DNA of 64,000 bases from SFHK01 sp045538305 (GCA_045538305.1 JAZSRC010000046.1:1-64000); one strand, 5' to 3'; shown: positions 6,958 to 15,713, counted from the stretch's first letter. The notes: generated by a model not told the origin, from the letters alone. Numbers and translations: made by a program.

Positions 6958-7758
6958 ATGAAAATCCTGTCAATCGGCAATAGCTTTTCTGCAGATTCGC
7001 AGGCCTGGGCAAGGGAGATTGCTCTTTTCGACGGGGAAGACATGTATCTTGGAAATCTGTATATCGGCGGATGCTCGCTTGAAAGACATATGCAGAATGT
7101 GAAGAGCGGAGAGCCGGCATACGATTACTACAGGAATAACAAGTTAATCGGCCTTTCGTCGATTGAAACGGCGATTATGGATGAAGAGTGGGATTACATA
7201 ACGCTTCAGCAGGCCAGCGGTTTCAGCGGCGTTTATGAAACGTTTATGCCGTTTATTGGCGAGCTTGCCGCATATGCCCGTAAAAAAGCGCCTAATGCAA
7301 AGCTGGTGATCAACCAAACGTGGGCATATGAAAAGACGAGTACGCATCCGGCATTTGATACATATGACCGAAGCCAGAAAACAATGCATGAAAGGCTTTC
7401 GGATGCCTACAGGCAGGCGGCGGCGTCTATTGGATGCGATATCATACCTGTCGGTGAAAGCGTCAGAATTGCGCGGCTTAATGAACAGTTCGATCCCGAA
7501 AAGGGTGGAATTCCGCTTACGAGGGATGGATTCCATTTGTCGTTTACCCATGGACGCTTTCTCGCAGGCGCAGTATGGTATGAGTTTTTTACAGGCAGGG
7601 ACGTACGGGAGAATCGGTTTGTACCGTACCGGATGGAGTATATGGGAAAAAATGCGGAAACCGGCGCGGATATACTCCGCCCAGTTGCATGCTTTACTCC
7701 AACGGATGAGCAAATGCGCGTACTGAGAGAAGCTGCTCACCAAGCGGTTAACCAATGA
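6958..7758 (+). CDS. DUF4886 SGNH-like hydrolase
   Basis: A 266-residue protein of the DUF4886 type, related to SGNH esterases. The N-terminal block ILSIGNSFSADSQAW holds the nucleophile serine (GNSF), and the C-terminal catalytic His block is RDGFHLS, with Asp three residues before His as in SGNH enzymes. The Asn block is probably INQTWAYE. There is no signal peptide, so it acts in the cytoplasm; in gut bacteria such genes usually accompany glycan use and may deacylate sugars. AAAGGAGG at 6943-6950 fixes the start. It stands alone and is followed by a bidirectional terminator. Confidence 0.8.
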   Translation: MKILSIGNSFSADSQAWAREIALFDGEDMYLGNLYIGGCSLERHMQNVKSGEPAYDYYRNNKLIGLSSIETAIMDEEWDYITLQQASGFSGVYETFMPFIGELAAYARKKAPNAKLVINQTWAYEKTSTHPAFDTYDRSQKTMHERLSDAYRQAAASIGCDIIPVGESVRIARLNEQFDPEKGGIPLTRDGFHLSFTHGRFLAGAVWYEFFTGRDVRENRFVPYRMEYMGKNAETGADILRPVACFTPTDEQMRVLREAAHQAVNQ

Positions 7759-7785
7759 GCGTTATCGATAATCAATCACATAAAG

Positions 7786-7825
7786 AAGCGGTATTTGCAC
7801 AGCTTTTGCGCAAATACCGCTTTTC
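7786..7825. terminator. Bidirectional terminator
   Basis: Stem AAGCGGTATTTGC/GCAAATACCGCTT with T-rich flanks. It lies between the convergent DUF4886 and Gfo/Idh genes and can serve both. Confidence 0.8.
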
Positions 7826-7835
7826 TAAACGTGAA

Positions 7836-8882
7836 TTACAGTATATGAATGGAGGTACCCAGCCTTGAGGATTCGGCGGAGGCGAACAATACGCGCATTG
7901 CGTACAGGGCTTCGCTTGCATCGATTCGGCTTCTTTTTCCGGTAGTTATGGCTTTTACGAATTCGTCAATTACGCCAGTATTCCGAATGTTTCCTGCCAG
8001 CTGTTCGTCGTTTGTAAGCTGAGTGTCGGGATTTTCGCGAACGATGCTGCCATCCTTATGCTCTACAATAAGGGAGTGGTTGGGGTCTGAATACAGCTTG
8101 ATTGCGCCCTCAGTTCCGTATATGCAGGTGGAATTGACTTCCTGGCCGTAGTTGGTCCAGCCCACATGCAGTTCGCCCGTTGCACCGCTTTCCATGGTGA
8201 TAATGCAAAAGCAGTTATCATCTACGCCGATCAGCTCGCCCGAAGGCAGGCGCTTATTGAGTGTGCGGGTAACGGAGGTGATTTTTGCAGCATGTTCGCC
8301 CAGCAGATAGTGAAGAAGATCTGCCTTATGAACGCCCAGATCCGCCATTGCGCCAAACGCGGCTACGTTTTTGTCAAAAAACCAGGTATTGGCAGTTCCC
8401 GTCCAGATTTCCGGGCCGGGATGCGAAAAGTCGGTTCGGAAGGTCAGAACCTTTCCGATTTCGCCGTTCATGATTCGCTTTCTTGCTTCCACATGGGCGT
8501 TTGCAAAGCGCTGGTTCAGACCGATCAGAAGGCGTTTGCCCATCTTTTCGGCTGTCTCTACCATTTCTTCGCAATCAAGAAGCGTGATCGCCATCGGCTT
8601 TTCACAAAGCACATGCTTACCGCTTTTTAAAAGCGAAATGGTATTCTGCGCGTGATGAATATTTGCAGTGCATACGCTGACGGCGTCGATATCCGCTTCG
8701 CAAAGAGCGCTCATGGATTCAAATATCCTGCCGCCGTATTGCGCCTGAAGCGCTTTTGCTCTTGCTTGATCTACATCGTAGAAACCGACAATCTCGCATA
8801 AAGGATTGTTGAAATATTCGGGCGCATGGCGTAAGGAAGCGATTTTGCCGCAGCCTACAATAGCAACTTTAAGGGTTTGCAT
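7836..8882 (-). CDS. Gfo/Idh/MocA-family NAD(P)-dependent oxidoreductase
   Basis: A 348-residue sugar or polyol dehydrogenase of the Gfo/Idh/MocA family. The N-terminal Rossmann fold starts VAIVGCGKIA, the conserved EKP motif is in HVLCEKPMAIT, and the catalytic Lys/Asp/His region includes MADLGVHKADLL. It is the last gene of the ABC operon: GGAGGC precedes the ATG, and the permease gene stops 18 bases upstream. It therefore probably oxidises the imported sugar, inositol-like polyol or a derivative. The exact substrate cannot be told. Confidence 0.85.
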   Translation of the reverse strand: MQTLKVAIVGCGKIASLRHAPEYFNNPLCEIVGFYDVDQARAKALQAQYGGRIFESMSALCEADIDAVSVCTANIHHAQNTISLLKSGKHVLCEKPMAITLLDCEEMVETAEKMGKRLLIGLNQRFANAHVEARKRIMNGEIGKVLTFRTDFSHPGPEIWTGTANTWFFDKNVAAFGAMADLGVHKADLLHYLLGEHAAKITSVTRTLNKRLPSGELIGVDDNCFCIITMESGATGELHVGWTNYGQEVNSTCIYGTEGAIKLYSDPNHSLIVEHKDGSIVRENPDTQLTNDEQLAGNIRNTGVIDEFVKAITTGKRSRIDASEALYAMRVLFASAESSRLGTSIHIL

Positions 8883-8900
8883 GGGGAATACGCCTCCAAT

Positions 8901-10973
8901 TTATTTGTCCTTCTTCTGCATGAGAACCGCGAAGATAATGATTGCGCCAATGAAAGCATTGGAAAGGAATGCGTCGATGTGAAGAAGAACGACAAGGTTA
9001 TCCATGATACCGATAATCAGTACGCCGAGTACGGTACCGATAATCGAACCGCGACCGCCGGCCATACTGGTTCCGCCGACGACAACCGCCGCGATAGCGC
9101 TCATCTCATAGCCACTGCCTGCGCTTGCTACGTCAACGCCGCGAAGGCGCGCCACCTGAGTGATGGCTGCGATTGCTACAATCAGGCCCATCAGCATATA
9201 GACGGAAATTTTTACCCTGTCTACATTGATGCCCGAAAGCCGGCTGGTGCGTTCGTTGGAGCCGACTGCGTAAATGTGGCGGCCAAAGGCTGTGTGCTTG
9301 GAAATCACATACATGATTATAATCAGAATAATCCAGTAGATAATCGGAAGCAGCATGGCATCCTCAAGGAATTTTATGCTCTCGGGGAAACTTATGGGGT
9401 CGGTTTTTCCAAACCAATTGGCAATCGATTGAATGATATCTTTGAGCGTGGTGTTTGCAAGCTTCTGAAATTCAATCGGAACCTCAATTTTTGTACTCTT
9501 GGTGAAATACTGAGCGACGGAACGTACAATGTTCATAATACCAAGCGTTACGATGAAGGGGGGGACGCGTCCTTTGGTAACGCCCAGACCGGTAAGGCCG
9601 CCGAGAATAAGGCCCAGCAAAATACCGGCGATTATGGCAATCAGATATACTATAGTGCTGGAAAGACCGATGCTCTCAAAGAAAGGCATCTTCGGAACAT
9701 CGATAATAACCATGACAACCGTTGCAATACCGGCAAGGGTGGATCCGACTGCAAGGTCGATACCGCCGGTAATGATGACAAAGGTCATACCGAGGGCAAC
9801 CATACCGATGGATGCATTGGATCTGAGAATATTGAGGACGTTCATAATCCACTTGCTTGCCCAGTCTCCATAGCCTTCAAACTCAAAATTAAGCGTATTT
9901 CCGTGGGCATATGTGAGGATAATCAGCATGACGATTGCGGTAATGAATACGGAGAATACCGGCACATGCTTCCATGCATACATGAATTTTCCGGGAATCA
10001 GAAGCATGATCAATGCGGCAATCAGGAGGATTGAGCCGGTAAAGGTTACATAAATGTATGCCTTTCCGACCAGAAGCAGAAGAGTTTCCGAGAAAGACAA
10101 AGAGTCGGATTTGGTTACCTCGTTTGCTGTGGAAAGCGCGGTATCCGCCTCTGTTTTCAGCAGAAGCGACTGCTCCTGAAGCTGCCTTGCGCGGTCCAAC
10201 AGCTCAGAAATGGCATTGGGGAATTCATCGATGTCTTCCGGTACGCTGCCGGCGGTTTTTTCATATCTTTCCCACTGCCATTGGAGATCGGAACGCTTGT
10301 ATACGTCCATAATTCCGGTTACTGCGGTGTCCATCTTCGCTTCTGCGTTGTTAAGCGCTTTTATGGACGCGGAATATTCGTCCTTAAAAAGGGCGTAGGT
10401 AAGCTCCAGCGCAGCTTCTTCAATGGTTTTTCCGGCATTTCTGATGGCTTCTTCTTTCTCCTTGAAAGCGGAAACGGCCTCGTCCTCCGGGGCTTCGTCA
10501 TTGGCTGCGACAAGCTGATCCATATTGGTGCTGATGGTTTCAGCAGCTTTATAAAGCGTTGTAATCAGCGTATCGCTTACTTCTCTTGCCAGATAGCCTT
10601 CATAAAGCGTGTTGGCATTATTAAGGGATGCTTCAATCGCTGTAACTGCGGAAGTGGCCTGCTTTTCTGCAGATTCGGCCTTTTTTACAGCAGACGGCGC
10701 GGTTTTTGAAGCGGAATCCGCATGAAGCTTATTTTTGGCCTGATGATTCAGGGCATCTGCGTATATGCCGTTAAAGCGGTTACCCTCATCTCGGAAGAAG
10801 GAACCCAAAATTCCGGTTCCAATCAGCGCTATGGCCAGTATGAGCGCAAGCATACCCAGTATGCGAGCAATGATATGGCGTGATGCCTTTGCTTTCTGGG
10901 GGGAAGTAATCGCCTTTTTCTTGGCGTTCTTGGGGGCGGGCGTTTTCTTATTCTTGGCAGTATTCTTACTCAT
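8901..10973 (-). CDS. Sugar ABC permease (RbsC type) with N-terminal extracytoplasmic helical domain
   Basis: The C-terminal 350 residues are an ordinary RbsC/BPD_transp_2 sugar permease with 8-10 membrane helices and family blocks such as TFVIITGGIDLAVGS and AVVVGGTSMAGGRG. The N-terminal 340 residues are not part of that family: a Lys/Ala-rich cytoplasmic tail (1-33), a membrane helix (about 34-60), roughly 240 extracytoplasmic residues that are almost all helical and Ala/Glu/Lys-rich (61-300), and a second membrane helix (about 309-327). It resembles a sensor or coiled-coil ectodomain. Total length is 690 residues against about 320 for RbsC. The ATG at 10973 overlaps the ATPase stop by 8 bases, with GGAGGT upstream. 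The extra domain may capture the unanchored binding protein. Confidence 0.85.
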   Translation of the reverse strand: MSKNTAKNKKTPAPKNAKKKAITSPQKAKASRHIIARILGMLALILAIALIGTGILGSFFRDEGNRFNGIYADALNHQAKNKLHADSASKTAPSAVKKAESAEKQATSAVTAIEASLNNANTLYEGYLAREVSDTLITTLYKAAETISTNMDQLVAANDEAPEDEAVSAFKEKEEAIRNAGKTIEEAALELTYALFKDEYSASIKALNNAEAKMDTAVTGIMDVYKRSDLQWQWERYEKTAGSVPEDIDEFPNAISELLDRARQLQEQSLLLKTEADTALSTANEVTKSDSLSFSETLLLLVGKAYIYVTFTGSILLIAALIMLLIPGKFMYAWKHVPVFSVFITAIVMLIILTYAHGNTLNFEFEGYGDWASKWIMNVLNILRSNASIGMVALGMTFVIITGGIDLAVGSTLAGIATVVMVIIDVPKMPFFESIGLSSTIVYLIAIIAGILLGLILGGLTGLGVTKGRVPPFIVTLGIMNIVRSVAQYFTKSTKIEVPIEFQKLANTTLKDIIQSIANWFGKTDPISFPESIKFLEDAMLLPIIYWIILIIIMYVISKHTAFGRHIYAVGSNERTSRLSGINVDRVKISVYMLMGLIVAIAAITQVARLRGVDVASAGSGYEMSAIAAVVVGGTSMAGGRGSIIGTVLGVLIIGIMDNLVVLLHIDAFLSNAFIGAIIIFAVLMQKKDK

Positions 10974-12456
10974 GGCCCATGGCACCTCCGGTTGCAAGCA
11001 GCATGATATTGTGTTCGTTAAGCTGTGAATCAGTCAGTTCGCCGCGGATTTCTCCGTGGAACATTACGAAAGCGCGGTCGCAAAGGCGGATAATCTCCTG
11101 TGCTTCGCTGGACAGGATGCAGATGGCTACGCCCTGTTCTGCAAGCTTTAGAATGATATCGTATATTTCTTCTTTTGCACCTACGTCAACGCCCTGCGTC
11201 GGATTGTCGAAAATGAGAATTCTGGGCTTGGCGCTCAGCCATTTGGCGAGTACAACCTTCTGCTGATTGCCGCCCGAAAGGCTGGTGATTCGGTCGTTCA
11301 CGGAATCGAGCTTTATGGAAAGATCCTTCACCTGTCTGTCCATCTGGGCTCTTTCGGCTCGATGATTGATCAGAAAGAGGCGGGAAAGCTCTTCGTATGT
11401 GACGATCGAGCCGTTTTCCAGTATGCTCAGATCCTTAAGAATTCCGTTTTCCTTACGGTCGCGGGGAACGTAGCCGATACCGCACTTACGGGCTGCTCGG
11501 GTTGTGTGCATGCGCTTATATTTGCCAAGCACATAGATTTTTCCCGTATATCCGGGATTCACGCCGAACACCGTTTGAAACAGCTCGCTTCTCCCGTCGC
11601 CCAGCAGACCTGTAAATCCAAGGATCTCGCCTTTTTTCAGCGTAAAGGTAATATTTTTGAATGCCCGCTCAAAGGAAAGGTCGATTACCTTCAGAGCTTC
11701 GTCTGAGATATTTGATTTTCTGTACAGCTTTTCGGTTCTGACGTCGTGACCTACCATATCTTTAGCAAGCGACGCTTCGGTAGCATCCTTGACAAGGCCC
11801 GTCTTAACAAGCACACCGTCTCTCAAAACGGAGTAGGTATCGCAGATTTCCATAACTTCGTTCAGCTTATGAGATATAAAAATGATGGATACACCCTGTG
11901 ACTTGAGCGTACGCATCATGTTGAATACGCGTTTAATTTCAACATCCGTCAGGGAAGTTGTCGGCTCATCCATAATGATTGTGGTTGCTTTCATCAGAAG
12001 CGCGCGTGCAATTTCTATAATCTGCTTATAGGATGCGTCAAGCTCACGTACGATGGTTTTGGGATCCAAATCCACGTTCATGCGCTTAAGCACCTTTTCG
12101 GCTTCCTGAATCATGTATGAGCGTTTCAGAAACAGGCCGCGCTTTACTTCGCGACCGATAAACAGGTTTTCATAAATGCTGAGATCTGTTACCAGGTTCA
12201 GCTCCTGATGGATAAAAGCAATCCCGGCGTCCAAAGATTCGCGGGGGGACTGAAAGGATACGGTTTTGTCGTTATAGCTTATCGAACCCTTGTCGGGCTT
12301 GATAACGCCACCAAGAATATTCATCAGCGTGGATTTACCTGCGCCGTTTTCGCCAAGCAATGCGCGGATTTCACCATTCTTTAAGGAGAAGGATACGTTT
12401 TTCAGCACCTGATTGGAATCAAATGCTTTGCAGATGCCCGTCATGCTCAGTGACAT
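10966..12456 (-). CDS. Sugar ABC transporter ATPase (RbsA/MglA type)
   Basis: A 496-residue double-domain ATPase that powers uptake of a monosaccharide. The first half has Walker A (GENGAGKST), a Walker B region (IIMDEPTTSLTD) and the H-loop (FISHKL). The second half has a degenerate Walker A (GLLGDGRSE), the signature LSGGNQQKV and Walker B (ILIFDNPTQGVDVG), the usual asymmetry of this family. I set the start at 12456 because GGGAGGT lies 7 bases upstream; longer in-frame starts run into the hairpin at 12490-12524. It is the middle gene of the SBP-ATPase-permease-oxidoreductase operon. Confidence 0.92.
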   Translation of the reverse strand: MSLSMTGICKAFDSNQVLKNVSFSLKNGEIRALLGENGAGKSTLMNILGGVIKPDKGSISYNDKTVSFQSPRESLDAGIAFIHQELNLVTDLSIYENLFIGREVKRGLFLKRSYMIQEAEKVLKRMNVDLDPKTIVRELDASYKQIIEIARALLMKATTIIMDEPTTSLTDVEIKRVFNMMRTLKSQGVSIIFISHKLNEVMEICDTYSVLRDGVLVKTGLVKDATEASLAKDMVGHDVRTEKLYRKSNISDEALKVIDLSFERAFKNITFTLKKGEILGFTGLLGDGRSELFQTVFGVNPGYTGKIYVLGKYKRMHTTRAARKCGIGYVPRDRKENGILKDLSILENGSIVTYEELSRLFLINHRAERAQMDRQVKDLSIKLDSVNDRITSLSGGNQQKVVLAKWLSAKPRILIFDNPTQGVDVGAKEEIYDIILKLAEQGVAICILSSEAQEIIRLCDRAFVMFHGEIRGELTDSQLNEHNIMLLATGGAMGHE

Positions 12457-12489
12457 GGATGCACCTCCCGTGATTGATAAACTCATGAA

Positions 12490-12524
12490 GGCAGGCCATG
12501 ACGGTGGTGCCATCATGGCCTGCC
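12490..12524 (-). repeat. Hairpin between binding-protein and ATPase genes
   Basis: A perfect 12-bp stem (GGCAGGCCATGA/TCATGGCCTGCC) with an 11-base loop lies in the gap after the binding-protein gene. No T-run follows on the minus strand, so it is not a full terminator. It more likely protects the 3' end of the binding-protein mRNA and so sets a higher dose of that protein than of the membrane parts. Confidence 0.6.
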
Positions 12525-12543
12525 AAACGGAAAACCTTTTGAA

Positions 12544-13497
12544 TTAGTAGGGAGTGTTGGCGTCGAGGAAATCAACGGCGTTGTCGCGGTCAACGATGGT
12601 GGTGGGCACTACAACACTGTGCTCAACAACTTCGCCGGTCAGGACAGCGTATACGTTCTCGATGCAGTTTACGATCATGTTGGGGGAGTAGGTGGCGGAA
12701 GCTACCCAAATGTTGGCGTACTTCTCATCCAGCATCATGTTGAAGTATTCCTGGCATCCGCCGCCGCCGGTGATGGCCTTAACGTCGGTGCGGCCGTTCT
12801 CGAGGATAGCCTGGAGAGCGCCGATGGAGGTTTCGTCGTCCAGAGAGAATACGGCGTCGATCTCGCTGTAAGCAGCCAGAGCAGAGGCCATATCGTTGTT
12901 GCCGGCTTCGCGGGTGAAGTCAGAAGCGATTTCAGCGATGATCTCGATGTCGGGGGCGTTCTCGGCCAGATAGTCCTTGAAGCCAGCCATGCGGTGATCA
13001 TTTACGTTGCCTGCAGCGGGCTTGCACAGAGCGATAACCTTGCCCTTGCCTTCGAGCTTCTCAGCGATGTAACGGCCGCCTTCGTAGCCCATGCCGTAGT
13101 TGTCGCCGGTGAGCAGGTACATGCCGTCGGCATACTGATCCTGAACGACGATGATCATGTCGAAGTTGGAGATGATGATGCCCTTCTCAAGAGCCTTCTC
13201 AGCTGCGGTCTCAACACCGGTAAACTGGGGCCATACAACGATTGCGTCTACGCCCAGGGTGATGAGGGTTTCGATCTGGGAGGACATTTCTTCAGCGTCG
13301 GAAGAGGTGAGGAATTCATACTTGATGTCGAGGGAATCAGCTGCCTGCTGTGCATAGTAGGCTACGCCGCCTACCCAGCCGTGGGTGGTTGCGGGAGCGA
13401 GAATGCCGATGTAGGGCTTGTCTTCCTCGGCGGTTGCGATGCTCATCATGGCGAATGCCATTACGAGTGCGAGCATGAGGGCGATGATTTTCTTCAT
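12544..13497 (-). CDS. Secreted sugar-binding protein (RbsB-like), not a lipoprotein
   Basis: A 317-residue periplasmic-binding-protein fold (Peripla_BP_4) that captures a sugar for the ABC transporter encoded just downstream. It begins with a typical signal peptide (MKK, hydrophobic core, cut after ATA near residue 23), and the mature protein starts EEDKPYIGILAP. There is no lipobox cysteine, so signal peptidase I rather than II should process it. In monoderm Bacillota such proteins are normally lipid-anchored, so this one should be free outside the membrane unless something else holds it. AAGGAGG precedes the ATG, and promoter and operator lie within 70 bases upstream. Confidence 0.9.
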   Translation of the reverse strand: MKKIIALMLALVMAFAMMSIATAEEDKPYIGILAPATTHGWVGGVAYYAQQAADSLDIKYEFLTSSDAEEMSSQIETLITLGVDAIVVWPQFTGVETAAEKALEKGIIISNFDMIIVVQDQYADGMYLLTGDNYGMGYEGGRYIAEKLEGKGKVIALCKPAAGNVNDHRMAGFKDYLAENAPDIEIIAEIASDFTREAGNNDMASALAAYSEIDAVFSLDDETSIGALQAILENGRTDVKAITGGGGCQEYFNMMLDEKYANIWVASATYSPNMIVNCIENVYAVLTGEVVEHSVVVPTTIVDRDNAVDFLDANTPY

Positions 13498-13518
13498 GGT
13501 GGAGCCTCCTTAAAATTT

Positions 13519-13531
13519 ATGGTTTAACCAT
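13519..13531. promoter_or_regulatory. Palindromic operator candidate
   Basis: A perfect 13-bp palindrome (ATGGTTTAACCAT) just downstream of the -10, at the expected transcription start of the sugar ABC operon. A repressor bound there would block initiation. No regulator gene is adjacent. Confidence 0.5.
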
Positions 13532-13537
13532 GGCGCT

Positions 13538-13566
13538 ATTATACCATCAAAGGCGTGTGATTACAA
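13538..13566 (-). promoter_or_regulatory. Sigma-A promoter of the sugar ABC operon
   Basis: On the minus strand, -35 TTGTAA (13561-13566), a 17-base spacer and a perfect -10 TATAAT (13538-13543). Confidence 0.7.
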
Positions 13567-13660
13567 CTGGATTTTATCTATAACTGCAAATATTTTTGTA
13601 TGAGAGGAACGAACATATAAACCCATCCGTCCAATAGATATATAGGGAAGGAGAATGAAT

Positions 13661-14911
13661 ATGTTGAAAAGAATGATTTGCATGGTTTTGGCAATTGTGC
13701 TTTTTACTGTTCCTGTGCTTTCCGAAAGCGCAGACGGCGCATTTATTACGGATTTTGGTATTCGTATGATGAATTCTCCTGCGATTTCGGAGAAAGAAAA
13801 TGCCCTGATTTCACCTGCTTCCGCCTATTTTGCCTTGCTTCTGGCGCTGATCGGAGCAGAGGGGGAAACGGAATGGGAGATAATTTCGGCAATTGGCGCG
13901 GATGATGAGATTCCGCTTGAAGAGGCTAAAACTCTGCTGAACGCGCTTATCGGTAAAGAGGATACCATGGTCGCGATCAATTCATCCGTATGGATTGACG
14001 ATGATTATGAAATACTGAATCAATACAGGGAAGCAGTAACGGAGTATCTGAATGCCGAACAGTTTACATTTGAGCTTTCAGATCCTGAAGCCGTTAATGC
14101 GATTAACCGCTGGGTAAATGATAAAACTAAGGGGCTGATTCCGACGCTGTTAGACGCGCCCCTTTCACCCCTTGAGGTACTTATGCTGATCAATACCGTG
14201 TATTTTAACGGCTTCTGGCAAAAACCTTTTTTCGTGAACGCTACTTATCAGGACGTCTTTTATCCGGAAGCCGGAGGCGAAACGACGGTAGACTACATGT
14301 CGCAGTCCGCATATTGCCCGTATTTTGAAACGGAGGACGGTGCAAAGGGCGTTTCACTTAAATACATTGGCGGCGAATATGCGTTTATCGCCCTGCTGCC
14401 TCCTGAAGGCATTTTCGTGCGGGACTATATAAAAACGCTTACAGCTGAGGGAGTAGCCGACTCGTATCTGAATGCGGAATATGTGTTTGCGGATGTAAAG
14501 CTTCCTAAATTTGAGGCTGACAGCGACTTTTCGATGGCTGAAGTAATGAAAGCCTTCGGAATGGAACTTGCGTTTGACAGTACCAATGCAGACTTTTCCG
14601 ATATCGCGCCGGGCGGCGGATTGTACATAACCGATATTGTTCAAAAAACGAAAATCCGCGTTATGGAAGAAGGCACAGAAGCAGCGGCGGTTACGGGTAT
14701 AGGCATGGCAACAAGCGCAATGCGGCTTGTTGAAGAGCCTATAAAAGTGCATTTTGACAGACCCTTCGTGTATTTCGTGATGAATACCGCTACGGATACT
14801 GCGCTTTTTATGGGCATCTTTGAGACGCCGGAGAACAGCGATAATGAGTTTAAGCCGATCCATCACATTTCTCCGAATGATCCCATTTATTCAGGTGATA
14901 TTCATGGATAA
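13661..14911 (+). CDS. Secreted serpin (serine protease inhibitor)
   Basis: A 416-residue bacterial serpin. It has a signal peptide (to about residue 22, ending LSESA) and full serpin length, with conserved blocks such as LLNTVYF-like MLINTVYFNGFW, the hinge EEGTEAAAVT and the C-terminal FDRPFVYFV. The hinge has the small residues of inhibitory serpins, so the reactive loop should insert and trap a protease. By alignment to the antitrypsin hinge the scissile bond falls near TSAM, suggesting elastase-like or subtilisin-like targets, though P1 could be one residue off. I chose ATG 13661, 7 bases after GGAAGGAG; ATG 13655 is too close. It is monocistronic, and its last 10 bases overlap the convergent DUF5131 gene. 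Confidence 0.92.
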   Translation: MLKRMICMVLAIVLFTVPVLSESADGAFITDFGIRMMNSPAISEKENALISPASAYFALLLALIGAEGETEWEIISAIGADDEIPLEEAKTLLNALIGKEDTMVAINSSVWIDDDYEILNQYREAVTEYLNAEQFTFELSDPEAVNAINRWVNDKTKGLIPTLLDAPLSPLEVLMLINTVYFNGFWQKPFFVNATYQDVFYPEAGGETTVDYMSQSAYCPYFETEDGAKGVSLKYIGGEYAFIALLPPEGIFVRDYIKTLTAEGVADSYLNAEYVFADVKLPKFEADSDFSMAEVMKAFGMELAFDSTNADFSDIAPGGGLYITDIVQKTKIRVMEEGTEAAAVTGIGMATSAMRLVEEPIKVHFDRPFVYFVMNTATDTALFMGIFETPENSDNEFKPIHHISPNDPIYSGDIHG

Positions 14912-15627
14912 AAGTCCATGTTTGCCTTTTTGGCTTGATCAATTTGCAAAGAATGCGACGCAAGGCGGTACAATCTGTCGTTTTTGATAAAGTTCTCCCC
15001 GGTCTGATGAAAGGTGAAGGGGACGCCAAAGGAAATGCATTGCGCCCTCAGGCTTTCAATCCACCGAAAATCCATAGGACGTGCCCCGGCATAGGCTTCA
15101 CCGCCGGCGGAGACATGCATGATTTTCCCTGTTTCCAGGTACTTTTCGATATGGACTTCTTCAAGCAGCGGCGCCAGCGTAAGCCCCCGCCATCTGCAGG
15201 GAAAGTCGATCAGCGCCGGTGCGCGTTCGTCTGCGCGGCGCTGATTTTCTATGCTGACGGATATTCTGACGTTTGGATATCCGTCTTCCCAATCAAGGGG
15301 AAGCATCCGGCTTGCACGAGCAATCCGCTTTGTAAAAAACTCGAACGTACAGTCCCGGCGCATTCGAATGATTTGCCACGCTTCGTCCCGCCATTGGTCG
15401 GCCTCGGGCAAGAAAAAGTCGGACGTAAAGCAGGTGGGGAACAGGGTTCCGGACGGATACTTATATAACCCGTCCCGCGTTTTGCGGACGGGAAGGCGAA
15501 AATTGGTTTTGTTTTTGTGGATGACGGTTTCCGTCTGCCGCATTTCATCAAGCTTGAATACGTAACAGTTTTTGCACCCTTCGCTGATGCGCGTACAGCC
15601 GTGCCATGGGTTCCAGAAAGAGGACAT
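14902..15627 (-). CDS. DUF5131 (Gp37/Gp68-like) protein
   Basis: A 241-residue member of the DUF5131 family, known from phages (Gp37/Gp68) and bacterial chromosomes. The N-terminus WNPWHGCTRISEGCKNCY is diagnostic and holds a CxxxxxxCxxC cysteine group that resembles the iron-sulfur site of radical-SAM-like enzymes. No activity has been established for the family. The protein keeps further conserved blocks such as FEFFTKR and SAGGEAY. GGGAGGAAGG precedes the ATG at 15627. It overlaps the end of the serpin gene by 10 bases on the opposite strand. Confidence 0.75.
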   Translation of the reverse strand: MSSFWNPWHGCTRISEGCKNCYVFKLDEMRQTETVIHKNKTNFRLPVRKTRDGLYKYPSGTLFPTCFTSDFFLPEADQWRDEAWQIIRMRRDCTFEFFTKRIARASRMLPLDWEDGYPNVRISVSIENQRRADERAPALIDFPCRWRGLTLAPLLEEVHIEKYLETGKIMHVSAGGEAYAGARPMDFRWIESLRAQCISFGVPFTFHQTGENFIKNDRLYRLASHSLQIDQAKKANMDFYP

Positions 15628-15663
15628 ATGCCTTCCTCCCAGCATACAGTTTTCCTTACTTAT

Positions 15664-15700
15664 ACATACAAAAATACCCGGAAGCCTGATAGCCTCCGGG
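15664..15700 (-). terminator. Terminator of the sugar isomerase gene
   Basis: On the minus strand, stem CCCGGAGGC/GCTTCCGGG followed by TATTTTTGT. Confidence 0.75.
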
Positions 15701-15713
15701 CATTGAAAGCATT

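Noticed and set aside
8877..10034. 385-codon plus-strand open frame opposite the ABC permease gene
   Set aside because: Its composition (Asn, Asp, Gly, His-rich) mirrors the hydrophobic codons of the permease on the other strand.
12619..13527. 302-codon plus-strand open frame opposite the sugar-binding protein gene
   Set aside because: It is an antisense shadow of a clearly real gene, with skewed Val/Gly/Asp content and no family blocks.
15664..15700. Attachment site or insertion-sequence end near the DUF5131 gene
   Set aside because: The inverted repeat is a plain terminator for the minus-strand isomerase. There is no transposase or integrase nearby.
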